Positions 1 through 8,422 of a DNA stretch of 64,000 nt are shown here, one piece after another. The stretch is from Abyssibacter sp036156195 (lineage in GTDB: Bacteria; Pseudomonadota; Gammaproteobacteria; Nevskiales; OUC007): the NCBI GenBank assembly GCA_036156195.1, contig JAYZUZ010000016.1, positions 168,146-232,145 of the forward strand, read 5' to 3'. How positions within the stretch are numbered: the stretch's first letter is position 1; each line of letters opens with the position of its first letter. The notes under the pieces were generated by a model. It ran no database searches and had not been told where the DNA came from. It saw nothing but the letters and a program-made list of their open reading frames with translations. Both the position numbers and the translations under genes were made by a program.

Positions 1-459
1 GTTCAAATCGGGCTTGCCGACGCTGTCCTGCACGAAGTTGATGCGCTCCAGGCGCTCGGTTTCGTGGAAGGGCAGGTCCAACTCGACGAAGTCCGTCAGG
101 GCCTCCGTCATGCGGGTAATCAGGGGTAGCATCTGGCGCTCGATCTGCGCCACCTGGTTGATCGACGTGTCAAAGCGCCGGATCAACGCCTCCTGCCCCT
201 CAATCTGGGTCGACAACTGCTTGTTGTACTGCTCGAGGCCTTCGCGCTGCTTCAGCAAAGCGCGGTAGGTGATGAGCTTCTCCTGCTTGGCATCGACGAT
301 GCCGTCGATTTTTTCCTGCGACTTGCGGCCTTCGGCTGCTTTGGCCTCGCCCTGTTCGACCACCTGGTCGAGGGTCTGGGCAGCCAGCGGCGCGGCAGCA
401 GTCAGGCCGAGCACGAACGCGGCGATCAGCGACCGGCCCATGCGTGGGGAGTGTGTCAT
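1..459 (-). CDS. DUF3450 family periplasmic protein (3' end outside window)
   Basis: This leftward gene starts at ATG 457-459 and runs off the window, leaving 153 codons visible. A GAGG ribosome site lies about 8 bases upstream of the start. Residues 1-27 form a signal peptide (charged start, hydrophobic core, PLAAQ cleavage region). The rest is a Glu/Gln/Lys-rich coiled coil, including the stretch EKLITYRALLKQREGLEQYN and later QMLPLITRMTEALTDFVELD, which I recognise as typical of DUF3450. DUF3450 genes usually head operons of ExbB/TolQ-, ExbD- and TonB-like proteins that energise a TonB-dependent receptor. The receptor at 2249-5314 on the same strand fits that context. The partner motor genes would lie outside the window to the left, which I infer but cannot see. 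Confidence 0.85.
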   Translation of the reverse strand, partial: MTHSPRMGRSLIAAFVLGLTAAAPLAAQTLDQVVEQGEAKAAEGRKSQEKIDGIVDAKQEKLITYRALLKQREGLEQYNKQLSTQIEGQEALIRRFDTSINQVAQIERQMLPLITRMTEALTDFVELDLPFHETERLERINFVQDSVGKPDLN

Positions 460-652
460 GACGTGATCCTCGTGCGTCAGGTTGCGGGCGCGCGGCCCAT
501 GCGTCTGCCCCGGCCCATGCCGGAGGGCATCAGGCCCGGCCGAACGGGCGTCTCGCGCCAGGGAATCGGCGCGATCCGAAGACTGGGTGGCGAAGGGTGC
601 CGCCGGAATATGACAGTGCGATGACGCTGACCGGAGCCCGGTCAGCAGAAAC

Positions 653-684
653 GACGAAGCGGCAGTCGAGACTGCCGCTTCGTC
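653..684 (-). terminator. Perfect 14-bp hairpin, terminator of the beta-helix lipoprotein gene
   Basis: Arms 653-666 and 671-684 are perfectly complementary around a four-base loop. The hairpin lies about 50 bases past the stop of the leftward gene 734-2182 and is followed on that strand by GTTTC, so the U tract is weak. It separates the lipoprotein gene from the DUF3450 gene, which therefore probably has its own promoter in 460-650. Confidence 0.7.
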
Positions 685-733
685 TATCAATCACCGCACC
701 CGTCCGATTGGCGGATGCGGCTGGCGCGGTACG

Positions 734-2182
734 TTAAAGCGTGCCGTCCAGGGTCCAGCCTTCCCACCATGCGGTGGCAGCATCCGGATCAACCGCACCG
801 ATGTAATCGGTCTGGTCGAGGAAGCTCGGGATGGCCGTGCTGTTGCTGTTGCCGGCGTTGTAGGCCGCGTAGTCCGTCGGGGTGACGTTGTTCGCAGCAG
901 CCAGCGTGGCGGCGTACAGGGCGTTCAGCGCCGGGTCATCCGTGCTGACCGGAGCGGTCTGGATGTTGTTCGTCTGAGCGTTGGCGTCGGTCTCGAACGT
1001 GGCGGCGTCACAGATGAACTGGTTGATATCCAGCGCCGGCGGGTTGGCCGTGGCGTTCTGCTGGGCAGCCATCCCTTCGACTTCCATGCAGACGTCCGGA
1101 GTACCCAGCGTGGCGTCTACGTCGATGATCGTGTGGTGGAAGAAGCCACCGGTACCGGCCTTCAGGCGGAAACCGGCATCTTCCGGGTCACCATCACAGA
1201 CGAAGGTGGCGTTGGCAATGGTCGGAATCGACAGCGGGGAGGCCGCACCTTCGGTGTCGGCTTCGATGCAGTAGTCACCCTCATCAGCCGCCTGGACAGC
1301 CAGCAAGTACTGGATGTTGCCGACATAGCCTTCGTCCCAATCCAGCGACTCGTCGCCGTTGGCCGTCAGCACAACGTACTTGGCATTGACCGAACCACCG
1401 TAGAACTCGACGCCATCGTCGAAGTTGCCATGGACCTGGATGTACTCAACCGTCGTGCCGGAACCTACGCCGACAAAGGAGATGCCGTTGATCTCGTTAC
1501 CGACAGCGAACTCGAAGCCACCTTCGGCGACGATGACGTAGCGCAGCACGCCGCTGTCGTCATCGGGCGTGAAGCCACCGGCGAAACCGGACTCGCCTTC
1601 CGCGTCGATGTTGCAGGCCGTGCCGGCGGTGCACTGGTTGTGATTGCCGTAGCCATGCAGGATCAGACCACCCCATTCCTGGTTGCCGTCGAAGCCCTCG
1701 TCTTCAGAGGAGAAGATGATCGGCGCGCTGGCCGTGCCTTCCGCCATGATCTTCGACCCGCGCGTGATGATCATGTTGGAGAAGCCTGGCGCGGCGATAA
1801 TCTGCGTGCCCGGCTCGATTTCCACGGTCACGTTGAGCACAGGGGTAGTGCCGTCACCACTTTCCAGGGTGCCTTCGGTCGCGGTCATCCGGCCGTTGCC
1901 GTTCCCCACGGTCACGCGGCCATTCATGTACCAGATCGTGTCGGCGGTCAGCGTGATGTCAGACGTAACGTTGGCCGGTAGCTGGCAGACGTTATCGCCC
2001 TCCGATGTCTGTTGACGCGAAGTCGCAAAATCCGGACAGATCGAGAATGGGTTTTCGGTCCCGGGACCGCCGCCACCACTGCTTTCCACAACAATCGAGG
2101 TTTCATCGCCTTCGGTGCAACCGTGCAAGCCCACAGCGGCTGCGGCGACGGTGCTCACCAGCAATAGTTTCGAGAACTTCAT
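734..2182 (-). CDS. Secreted lipoprotein, beta-helix-like, partner of a TonB receptor
   Basis: The product has 482 residues. It starts with a signal peptide (MKFSKLLLVSTVAAAAVGLHGC) ending in a Cys that is probably lipidated, although His at -2 makes the lipobox imperfect. A Gly-rich linker follows. The body is rich in Asn, Gly, Asp and Thr with short repeating strand-like stretches (EWGGLILHGYGNHNQ, GTTVEYIQVHGNFDDGVEF, KYVVLTANGDESLDWDEG), as expected of a right-handed parallel beta-helix. Homologous proteins commonly sit beside carboxypeptidase-regulatory-type TonB receptors in marine proteobacteria. Here the gene is directly downstream of such a receptor with a 66-base gap, so co-transcription is likely. 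It may capture a ligand at the cell surface. No catalytic motif is recognisable. Confidence 0.75.
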   Translation of the reverse strand: MKFSKLLLVSTVAAAAVGLHGCTEGDETSIVVESSGGGGPGTENPFSICPDFATSRQQTSEGDNVCQLPANVTSDITLTADTIWYMNGRVTVGNGNGRMTATEGTLESGDGTTPVLNVTVEIEPGTQIIAAPGFSNMIITRGSKIMAEGTASAPIIFSSEDEGFDGNQEWGGLILHGYGNHNQCTAGTACNIDAEGESGFAGGFTPDDDSGVLRYVIVAEGGFEFAVGNEINGISFVGVGSGTTVEYIQVHGNFDDGVEFYGGSVNAKYVVLTANGDESLDWDEGYVGNIQYLLAVQAADEGDYCIEADTEGAASPLSIPTIANATFVCDGDPEDAGFRLKAGTGGFFHHTIIDVDATLGTPDVCMEVEGMAAQQNATANPPALDINQFICDAATFETDANAQTNNIQTAPVSTDDPALNALYAATLAAANNVTPTDYAAYNAGNSNSTAIPSFLDQTDYIGAVDPDAATAWWEGWTLDGTL

Positions 2183-2248
2183 AACAACTCCGTCAGTTTC
2201 TTTGAGTCACTAGGGGCGTCACACGGGGGTGACAAATCGTGCACTCGG

Positions 2249-5200
2249 TTAAAAATTCCAATCGATACCTGCTTCAAGCGTCACGCCCTGCTTGTACTCC
2301 TGGAATACTTGCCCGCCCTGCGTAAACTCGACGGTTTCGTCCAGAAGATTTCCTGCCTTGGCCTTGAAGACCAGGGATTTGGTGAGGAAGGCCTTGTAGT
2401 TAAGATCGAGGTCGAACCTCGGCTCCTCCACAACATCCGGCAGATCGCTCAGACCAACGTCCACGATGGTTTCGCCGGACTGGTTGATCAGCATCGTCAG
2501 CTCGTGGCGGATGGTGCCCGCGTAATCGTCGTAGCCAACAGCCAGGTTGAAGGTGTAGTCGGGCTGCCCCTGAAGCTTGCGGCTCTCCCCACCGTCTAAC
2601 TCGATCTCGGACTCGATGAGGCTGGCATTGAGTGCTACGAAGATAGAGCGCGACCCACTGTCGCTGATGTCAAAGTCACGACGACCGTCGAACTCGAGGC
2701 CGTAGACATTCGCCTCCTGCCCATTCTCGAAAGTACGGGAGTTACCAGCCGTTCCTGATGCTTGCAGGAGGACGCGCTCAATCGGGTCTTCGATGATCTT
2801 GTAGAAGGCCGCAACGCTGAGACTTTCATCTTCGTCGCCGTACAACTCCCAGCGCAGATCCAGGTTGGTAACCTCGGAGACCTTCAATGCAGGGTTACCT
2901 CGCACTCGGAAGTTGAACTGGTTGTCGTAGAACGTGGCGTTCGAGGTTTCCTTAAAGTCCGGGCGCGACACCGTACGGCTAGCAGCAAAGCGCAACTGCT
3001 GTGCGTCGCCGATCTCCCAGTTGAACGCCAAGCTAGGTAACAGAACATCATCGTCAATCTCAGAAGGCTCAGGTTTGCCTTCCTCCTGGAGCGAGAATGT
3101 GTTGGTACTCTGCTTATAGGCCTCGAAACGTAGACCGAGGATGACCTGATAGACGCTAGCAAACCGTTGAGAAAACGAACCGTAAACACTGTTCAGATCA
3201 AGCTCGGCCTCGTAGCTATCACTGGCCAGTGTCCGATCCGCGAACGCTAACCCTGTGCTCTGATCGCCCGTGATGTTGTCCAGCGTAATGACATCGCTAA
3301 CCAGCAGGTTCGGCGAATTCTGGTCGTACTGCGATTCGTTGCCAATGTAGCCATAGGCATTTGAATCCGAGTCACGCTCGCGATGAATCAGCTGAACCCC
3401 TGTTTCGAACGATGCAGCACCCAGGCTGTTGTCGAACAGGTATTCCCAGTCGGTGGATGCATCGAGATTGTCGTCCGACAAGTCGTCGTAGCGGCGCACC
3501 AGCTCCGGCACGATCAAGTCGAACACGCCGTCACCGCCATCGAGATCGAAACGCACTTCACGGCGGTCCGGGGCGTAGCGGCGGGCGTTGCTGCCGGTGA
3601 TCTGCCAGCTGGCCACCAGGCCACCGCCTTGACCCAGCACATGCTCACCCGAGAACTGCTGCGACAGGAACTGGCGCTCTTCCCAATCGATGGAGTAGCG
3701 GTAGGTCTCGGCGCCGGAATCACCATCGCGGCCACGGGTGACGCGGGTGGCGGCTTCGGTGGAACGCGAGGCCAGTGTCGTGGACTGGTAGCTGCTGTCA
3801 CCGGCATTCATGCCCAGCGAGATCAGCGCGCTGGTGTCCACCGTGTTCGAGGCTTCCTCGAAGGTGAAGTCATCGAACACGCCGCCGTCAGTGGTATAGG
3901 TCCGGCTGACACCCTCGGCGCGCTGCCCCCAGTCGTTGCGGTAGTTACCGGCGACAAAGAAGCCCATCTCACGGCCGCCGATGTTGAAGAGATTGCCGTA
4001 GTTGGCACCGAAGGACACCTTGGGATCCGCCGTGGCGGAGCCCAGGTCCATGTCGTTCATCAGCTGAACGGCAGCGATCTGGTTCAGCGCCTGGCGCGTG
4101 CCGTCGCTAAAGCTGCCTTCGCACTCGGTGCAGTTCAGCAGCGCGGAGATTGCTTCGACGCCACCGGGGACGTCACGGGAACCATCGTCGAAGCCGAAGG
4201 CGTCGTAGTCGCCACTGATCGGGTCGAAGGCCACGTCCTCGCCCGTCAGGCCATCGGTGTAGCCCAGGCTAAAGGACAGCTTGCCGGCGGCTTCTTCCGG
4301 GAAGGTCCGGGTATTGATGACCAGGTTGCCGCCCGTGCTCTCACCCGGCATGCCCGCGATGAAGGACTTTTTCACGTCCAGCTGCTTGACGATGTTGCTC
4401 GGGAATAGATCCAGCGGCACTTCACGCTTGGTCGGGTCTGTGGACGGCAACGTCGCGCCGTTGAGCGTGGTGGTGATGTAGCGACCACCCAGGCCACGAA
4501 TGAAGACAAAACGGCTGCTTTGCACCGTGACGCTGGGTACGCGCACCACCGAGGCGGCGACATCGGAATCGCCGAAGCGCGCCAGCTGCTCGATACCCAG
4601 GGTTTCAATGACGTTGACCGAGAACCGCTCGGACTCACCGAACGCGGTCGGGTCGAAGGAACCCAGCACGAGCACCTCTTCGACATCACCACCGGCTGTG
4701 CTGGTTGCACCGTACTGATAGCGCGCCTGCTTGGTCACGCCACTGACGACACGCACCTGCTCGCTCTGCGCGCTATCCATGTTCGGATGGGTGATCTGCA
4801 GCTCGTAGACGCCGCGCGGCAGCGTCAGCGAAAAGTTGCCGCCGGCATCGGTTTCGGCTGTTGTGCCGAGCTTGGGCACGGTGATCGTCGCCCCGCCGAG
4901 TGCAGACCCATCAAAGGCCACACGCCCCTTGTACGTCCCTTTGGGTGCCGAGGCGCGGTCTCGCGCGGTCTCGGTGGGGAAGTAGCTTTCGACAAAGTGC
5001 TGCGGGTCTTCACCGCTTTGCAGCGTGACGGTGATGTCCACCAGCTGGCCGGCGGCCGAGCTGAACTTGAAGTCGTGCATGGGCACGCCGCCCAGCAAGA
5101 TTGCGATCGTGTGAGGCCCGGCATTCAGATCGAAGGTGGCTGACCCACTGGCGTCCAGTCTTGCGGTCTGCTCATCGTCCAGCACGACCTCCAGGCCGGT

Positions 5201-5314
5201 ACCTGCGGCACCATCCTCATAGGCGTGAATGACCAACTCGTTAGCCGCGTAAGCAAAGCCCATGCTCGCGGCCAGAGCCATGGCGACGATTCCTCTTACA
5301 CCTTGCAGGCTCAT
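2249..5314 (-). CDS. TonB-dependent outer membrane receptor with N-terminal carboxypeptidase-regulatory-like domain
   Basis: I place the start at ATG 5312-5314, preceded by AAGGGG, giving 1021 residues. The frame stays open upstream to 5476, but that extension has no signal peptide. The order is: signal peptide (residues 1-23, ending GFAYA); a small beta domain (about 24-110); a carboxypeptidase-regulatory-like fold (about 120-195, with GTYKGRVAFDGSALGGATI); the plug (about 215-340, with RVPSVTVQSSRFVFIRGLGG); then a long beta-barrel ending in the terminal aromatic IDWNF. This domain order is typical of receptors importing large or hydrophobic substrates by TonB energy. With the neighbouring DUF3450 gene and lipoprotein it forms a plausible import module. 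The substrate cannot be read from sequence. Confidence 0.93.
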   Translation of the reverse strand: MSLQGVRGIVAMALAASMGFAYAANELVIHAYEDGAAGTGLEVVLDDEQTARLDASGSATFDLNAGPHTIAILLGGVPMHDFKFSSAAGQLVDITVTLQSGEDPQHFVESYFPTETARDRASAPKGTYKGRVAFDGSALGGATITVPKLGTTAETDAGGNFSLTLPRGVYELQITHPNMDSAQSEQVRVVSGVTKQARYQYGATSTAGGDVEEVLVLGSFDPTAFGESERFSVNVIETLGIEQLARFGDSDVAASVVRVPSVTVQSSRFVFIRGLGGRYITTTLNGATLPSTDPTKREVPLDLFPSNIVKQLDVKKSFIAGMPGESTGGNLVINTRTFPEEAAGKLSFSLGYTDGLTGEDVAFDPISGDYDAFGFDDGSRDVPGGVEAISALLNCTECEGSFSDGTRQALNQIAAVQLMNDMDLGSATADPKVSFGANYGNLFNIGGREMGFFVAGNYRNDWGQRAEGVSRTYTTDGGVFDDFTFEEASNTVDTSALISLGMNAGDSSYQSTTLASRSTEAATRVTRGRDGDSGAETYRYSIDWEERQFLSQQFSGEHVLGQGGGLVASWQITGSNARRYAPDRREVRFDLDGGDGVFDLIVPELVRRYDDLSDDNLDASTDWEYLFDNSLGAASFETGVQLIHRERDSDSNAYGYIGNESQYDQNSPNLLVSDVITLDNITGDQSTGLAFADRTLASDSYEAELDLNSVYGSFSQRFASVYQVILGLRFEAYKQSTNTFSLQEEGKPEPSEIDDDVLLPSLAFNWEIGDAQQLRFAASRTVSRPDFKETSNATFYDNQFNFRVRGNPALKVSEVTNLDLRWELYGDEDESLSVAAFYKIIEDPIERVLLQASGTAGNSRTFENGQEANVYGLEFDGRRDFDISDSGSRSIFVALNASLIESEIELDGGESRKLQGQPDYTFNLAVGYDDYAGTIRHELTMLINQSGETIVDVGLSDLPDVVEEPRFDLDLNYKAFLTKSLVFKAKAGNLLDETVEFTQGGQVFQEYKQGVTLEAGIDWNF

Positions 5315-5691
5315 CCCGACCCCTTCACTCGTAAGAATTGACACGGCACAACCGCCATACACAACCGGTGGCGGCTGACCGTTTCTGAAATTGGTGCGGC
5401 TCGATGACGAGTGGCCTGGATGGCCCCGGATGAACCCGGTCTCGTCGCTCGAGCCATTCGGGGACTGGTGCCGCAAACCCTGCGGCCCTGCTTCCCTCTG
5501 ACCCCCGACTCGGCGGCAGAGACTAAGAGTGGAATTTGACGGTCGTGTGACAGTGGATGACTGGGCCGGGTCGCAGCGCGTTCACGCCAGGCTGCTTGGT
5601 CATGGATTGTTCAAACGCTGCGCGGCTTGCATCCAACTGCCCGCGGCGTTCGAATTCAGATCTGCGCTGGACAATCAGGAGGCTGCGACGC
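5315..5691. other. 377-bp divergent intergenic region
   Basis: This region separates the leftward TonB receptor from the rightward DUF1295 operon. Both promoters should lie here. Open frames extend into it from both genes but carry no ribosome site or plausible protein features. I see no convincing hairpin or operator. CAGGAGG at 5676-5682 serves the rightward operon. Confidence 0.5.
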
Positions 5692-6480
5692 GTGATCACG
5701 ACTTATCTCATTGGTTTGGCCGCAATCACGGCCGTGCTCACCGCGACTTGGGTGCTCCAACTCAAGACACGCAATGCGGGGCATGTGGATATCACCTGGT
5801 CGTTTTCGCTGGGCCTGGCGGCGGTCATCTACGCGCTGCTGGCTGATGGCGAGACTGTGATGCGCCTGCTCGCGGGAGTCTTGGGACTGGTCTGGTCCGC
5901 ACGCCTTGGCGGCTATCTCTATTTAAGAAATGTGGGCGCACCTGAAGACAGTCGCTACACCGCCCTCCGGGAGAAATGGGGGCAGGCACAAGACCGCAAC
6001 ATGCTGCTGTTCTATCTGTTCCAGGGCGTGATGGCCTGGGTGCTTTCCCTGCCCTTTCTGGTTGTGGCCTATCAGCAGGCGGTGGTCGCGGCGCCCCTGC
6101 TGGTGCTGGGTGTGGTGATCTGGGGCATCTCGGTGCTGGGCGAGGCGCTGGCCGACTACCAGCTCATGGCCTTTAAGGCCGACCCCGCGAATCGCGGCAA
6201 GGTGTGCCGCCAAGGGCTTTGGTACTACTCCCGGCACCCGAATTACTTCTTTGAGTCACTGCACTGGGTGGCGTACATCCCGTTGGCGCTGGGCAGCTCG
6301 CTGTGGTGGCTGACCCTGATCAGCCCGCTGCTCATGGCCTGGCTGCTGCTCAAGGTGTCGGGCGTGCCTGGCGTTGAGACACCGGAGGGCAAGCGCAAGC
6401 GCGAGGGCTACGACGAGTACGTCCGCACCACCAGTTCCTTTATCCCCTGGCCGCCCAAGGCCAACAAGCACAAGGTTTGA
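5692..6480 (+). CDS. DUF1295 family integral membrane protein (steroid 5-alpha-reductase-like fold)
   Basis: I choose the GTG start at 5692 because CAGGAGG lies about 10 bases upstream and the protein then begins with a membrane segment (VITTYLIGLAAITAVLTATW). The result is 262 residues, the usual DUF1295 length. Several hydrophobic segments follow, and the family signature region GLWYYSRHPNYFFESLHWVA lies near residue 180. The tail YDEYVRTTSSFIPWPP matches the conserved end of the family. DUF1295 proteins are related to steroid 5-alpha-reductases and isoprenylcysteine methyltransferases and are thought to act on lipids. The gene is first in a tight operon with a methyltransferase (2-base gap) and an exported protein. 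Confidence 0.88.
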   Translation: MITTYLIGLAAITAVLTATWVLQLKTRNAGHVDITWSFSLGLAAVIYALLADGETVMRLLAGVLGLVWSARLGGYLYLRNVGAPEDSRYTALREKWGQAQDRNMLLFYLFQGVMAWVLSLPFLVVAYQQAVVAAPLLVLGVVIWGISVLGEALADYQLMAFKADPANRGKVCRQGLWYYSRHPNYFFESLHWVAYIPLALGSSLWWLTLISPLLMAWLLLKVSGVPGVETPEGKRKREGYDEYVRTTSSFIPWPPKANKHKV

Positions 6481-6482
6481 AC

Positions 6483-7583
6483 ATGTTGTCACCTATCGAA
6501 CTCTGCGAACGTGGACTGGTGCCCGACGTGCTGGCCCGTGCCGGCATGCGCCGGCTGATCCAGCAGCGGCTGGACAGCGAGGAAGCGTCGAACCCCGAAG
6601 CACGCTCCGAAGCCATTCGCCAGCTGGTCACGGACTGGTCGCAAGGCGCAATTGCCGAGGACACCGACGCCGCCAATGCCCAGCACTACGAGGTGCCCGC
6701 CGAGTTTTTCTATCGCTCGCTGGGCGAGCGGTTGAAGTACAGCTGCTGCTACTACCCACAGGGCAACGAGACACTGGAGCAGGCCGAGGACGCGATGTTG
6801 GCGCTCTACGCCGAGCGGGCTCAGCTGGAGGACGGCATGCGCGTGCTCGACATTGGCTGCGGCTGGGGCTCGCTCACCCTTTGGATGGCGGAGCAGTATC
6901 CAAACATGGAAATTGTTTCGGTCTCGAACTCGCATGGGCAACGCCAGTTCATTGAACACCAGGCGGCCGAGCGCGGATTCGAGAACATTCACGTCATCAC
7001 CTGCGACATCAACGCCTTCGACCCGGCCGATCACGACGAGGCCGCGCCCTTCGACCGTGCGCTGTCCATCGAGATGTTCGAGCACATGCGCAACTACCGG
7101 GAGCTGCTGCGTCGCATCAGTGGCTGGCTCAAACCCGAGGGTTTGCTGTTCGTGCATATCTTTGCCCATCCGCATCTGGCCTATCCCTATGAGGATCGGG
7201 GCGACAAGGACTGGATGACCCGGTACTTCTTCACCGGCGGGGTCATGCCGTCGCAGCACCTGCTCATGCACTTCCAGGAGCACATGCAGATCGCCGACCA
7301 CTGGTGGGTGGGCGGCCAGCATTACGAGCGGACCTCCAACCAGTGGCTGGAGCGAATGGATGCCGAGCGCGACAGCATTCTGCCGCTGTTCGAGCGCGCC
7401 TATGGCAGCGCCCGCGAAGGCCGGATCTGGTTCCAGCGCTGGCGCATGTTCTACATGGCCGTCGCCGAGTTCTTCGGCTACCGCGAGGGCCGGGAATGGG
7501 GCGTAGGCCACTACCTGTTCCGGCCGCGTGCGGTGTCTGGGCAGGCGACCGGCGAGACCCACACCGACGCGCAGGCTGCCTGA
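6483..7583 (+). CDS. Cyclopropane-fatty-acyl-phospholipid synthase-like SAM methyltransferase
   Basis: The product has 366 residues from ATG 6483; an in-frame TTG at 6477 is less likely. The SAM-binding motif I is VLDIGCGWGSLTLWMA (about residues 123-138), followed by VSNSHGQRQFIE and the acidic SIEMFEHMRNY region, all typical of the CFA synthase superfamily (COG2230). The N-terminal domain found in true E. coli Cfa is shorter here, and members of this class act on varied lipid substrates. It follows the DUF1295 gene by 2 bases and its stop overlaps the next start by one base, so the three genes are translationally coupled and probably modify one lipid. Confidence 0.88.
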   Translation: MLSPIELCERGLVPDVLARAGMRRLIQQRLDSEEASNPEARSEAIRQLVTDWSQGAIAEDTDAANAQHYEVPAEFFYRSLGERLKYSCCYYPQGNETLEQAEDAMLALYAERAQLEDGMRVLDIGCGWGSLTLWMAEQYPNMEIVSVSNSHGQRQFIEHQAAERGFENIHVITCDINAFDPADHDEAAPFDRALSIEMFEHMRNYRELLRRISGWLKPEGLLFVHIFAHPHLAYPYEDRGDKDWMTRYFFTGGVMPSQHLLMHFQEHMQIADHWWVGGQHYERTSNQWLERMDAERDSILPLFERAYGSAREGRIWFQRWRMFYMAVAEFFGYREGREWGVGHYLFRPRAVSGQATGETHTDAQAA

Positions 7584-8368
7584 TGACTCTGCGTCCACTG
7601 GCCCTGTGCATCTGCCTGCTGGCCGTTGTCACCGGGCCAGCGCTAGCGGACACACGCAGTTTTTTCGGTTACGGCTATACGCTGGAGGGTGGAGAGTTCC
7701 GTTACGTCGAACATCACCAGCAAGAGGTGGACGGCTCGGGGACCGTCACCGACTGGCGCGTGGACTTCTGGGATGCCGATGGCCAGCACATCGCCGAAAA
7801 AACGTTTGATATCGGTGAAGAGCCCGCCATTCCGGGCTACGACTTCCACATGATTCGAACCGGCTACCGCGAGGGTATTCGCAACACCGGTGGCGAATCG
7901 ATCACCCTCTACCGGCGCAAGCCGGGCGACGCGTCGGAATCCACCACCACGCTCAAGCCGCGCACGCTCGCCTGTGCAGACTCGGGTTTTGACCATTTTG
8001 TGCGCGAGCACTGGGAAGCCCTCACGGCCGGAGAGCGGATCAAGTTTCAGTTCATCGCAGCGGGCCGACTAGACGCCTACAACTTCAAGGCCGAGCGGAT
8101 CGGTGAGTCCAGTTTCGAGGGGCGTCCCAGCATCCAGGTCAAAGTGGCCCTGGACTCGCTGCTGGGCGTGTTTGTTGACCCGCTCATCGTGGAGTACGAC
8201 CAGGACACCCGGCAGCTCAAACAGTACCGCGGCATCGGCAACATGCAGCGCACCAACGGCAAGGTCTATCCGGTCCGGGTGAGCTACTACAGCCAGCCCC
8301 CACAGGAAGCCGCAGCCGCTGTGGACGCGGCGCTGGCCGCTCAGCCGGCCGGACACCACGACCACTGA
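7583..8368 (+). CDS. Exported protein of unknown function in the DUF1295/CFA-like operon
   Basis: ATG 7583 overlaps the preceding stop in the form TGATG, giving 261 residues. A clear signal peptide (MTLRPLALCICLLAVVTGPALA) predicts a periplasmic protein. The mature part has alternating strand-like stretches (YGYTLEGGEFRYVEHHQQE, ITLYRRKPGDASESTTT) and ends in a His-rich tail, GHHDH. I do not recognise a catalytic motif. Position as last gene of the operon suggests that it binds, carries or processes the lipid changed by the two upstream enzymes. Confidence 0.75.
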   Translation: MTLRPLALCICLLAVVTGPALADTRSFFGYGYTLEGGEFRYVEHHQQEVDGSGTVTDWRVDFWDADGQHIAEKTFDIGEEPAIPGYDFHMIRTGYREGIRNTGGESITLYRRKPGDASESTTTLKPRTLACADSGFDHFVREHWEALTAGERIKFQFIAAGRLDAYNFKAERIGESSFEGRPSIQVKVALDSLLGVFVDPLIVEYDQDTRQLKQYRGIGNMQRTNGKVYPVRVSYYSQPPQEAAAAVDAALAAQPAGHHDH

Positions 8369-8422
8369 CCACCGGCATGGCGATTGCGAGACCGGCGGGG
8401 ACATTCTCCGCCGTACCGACCG

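Noticed and set aside
5315..5476. N-terminal extension of the TonB receptor to 5476
   Set aside because: No ribosome site and no signal peptide in the extension; ATG 5314 has AAGGGG and a good signal peptide.
6489..7598. Leftward frame of similar length opposite the CFA-like methyltransferase
   Set aside because: The sense frame has SAM motifs and coupling to both neighbours; the antisense product has none.
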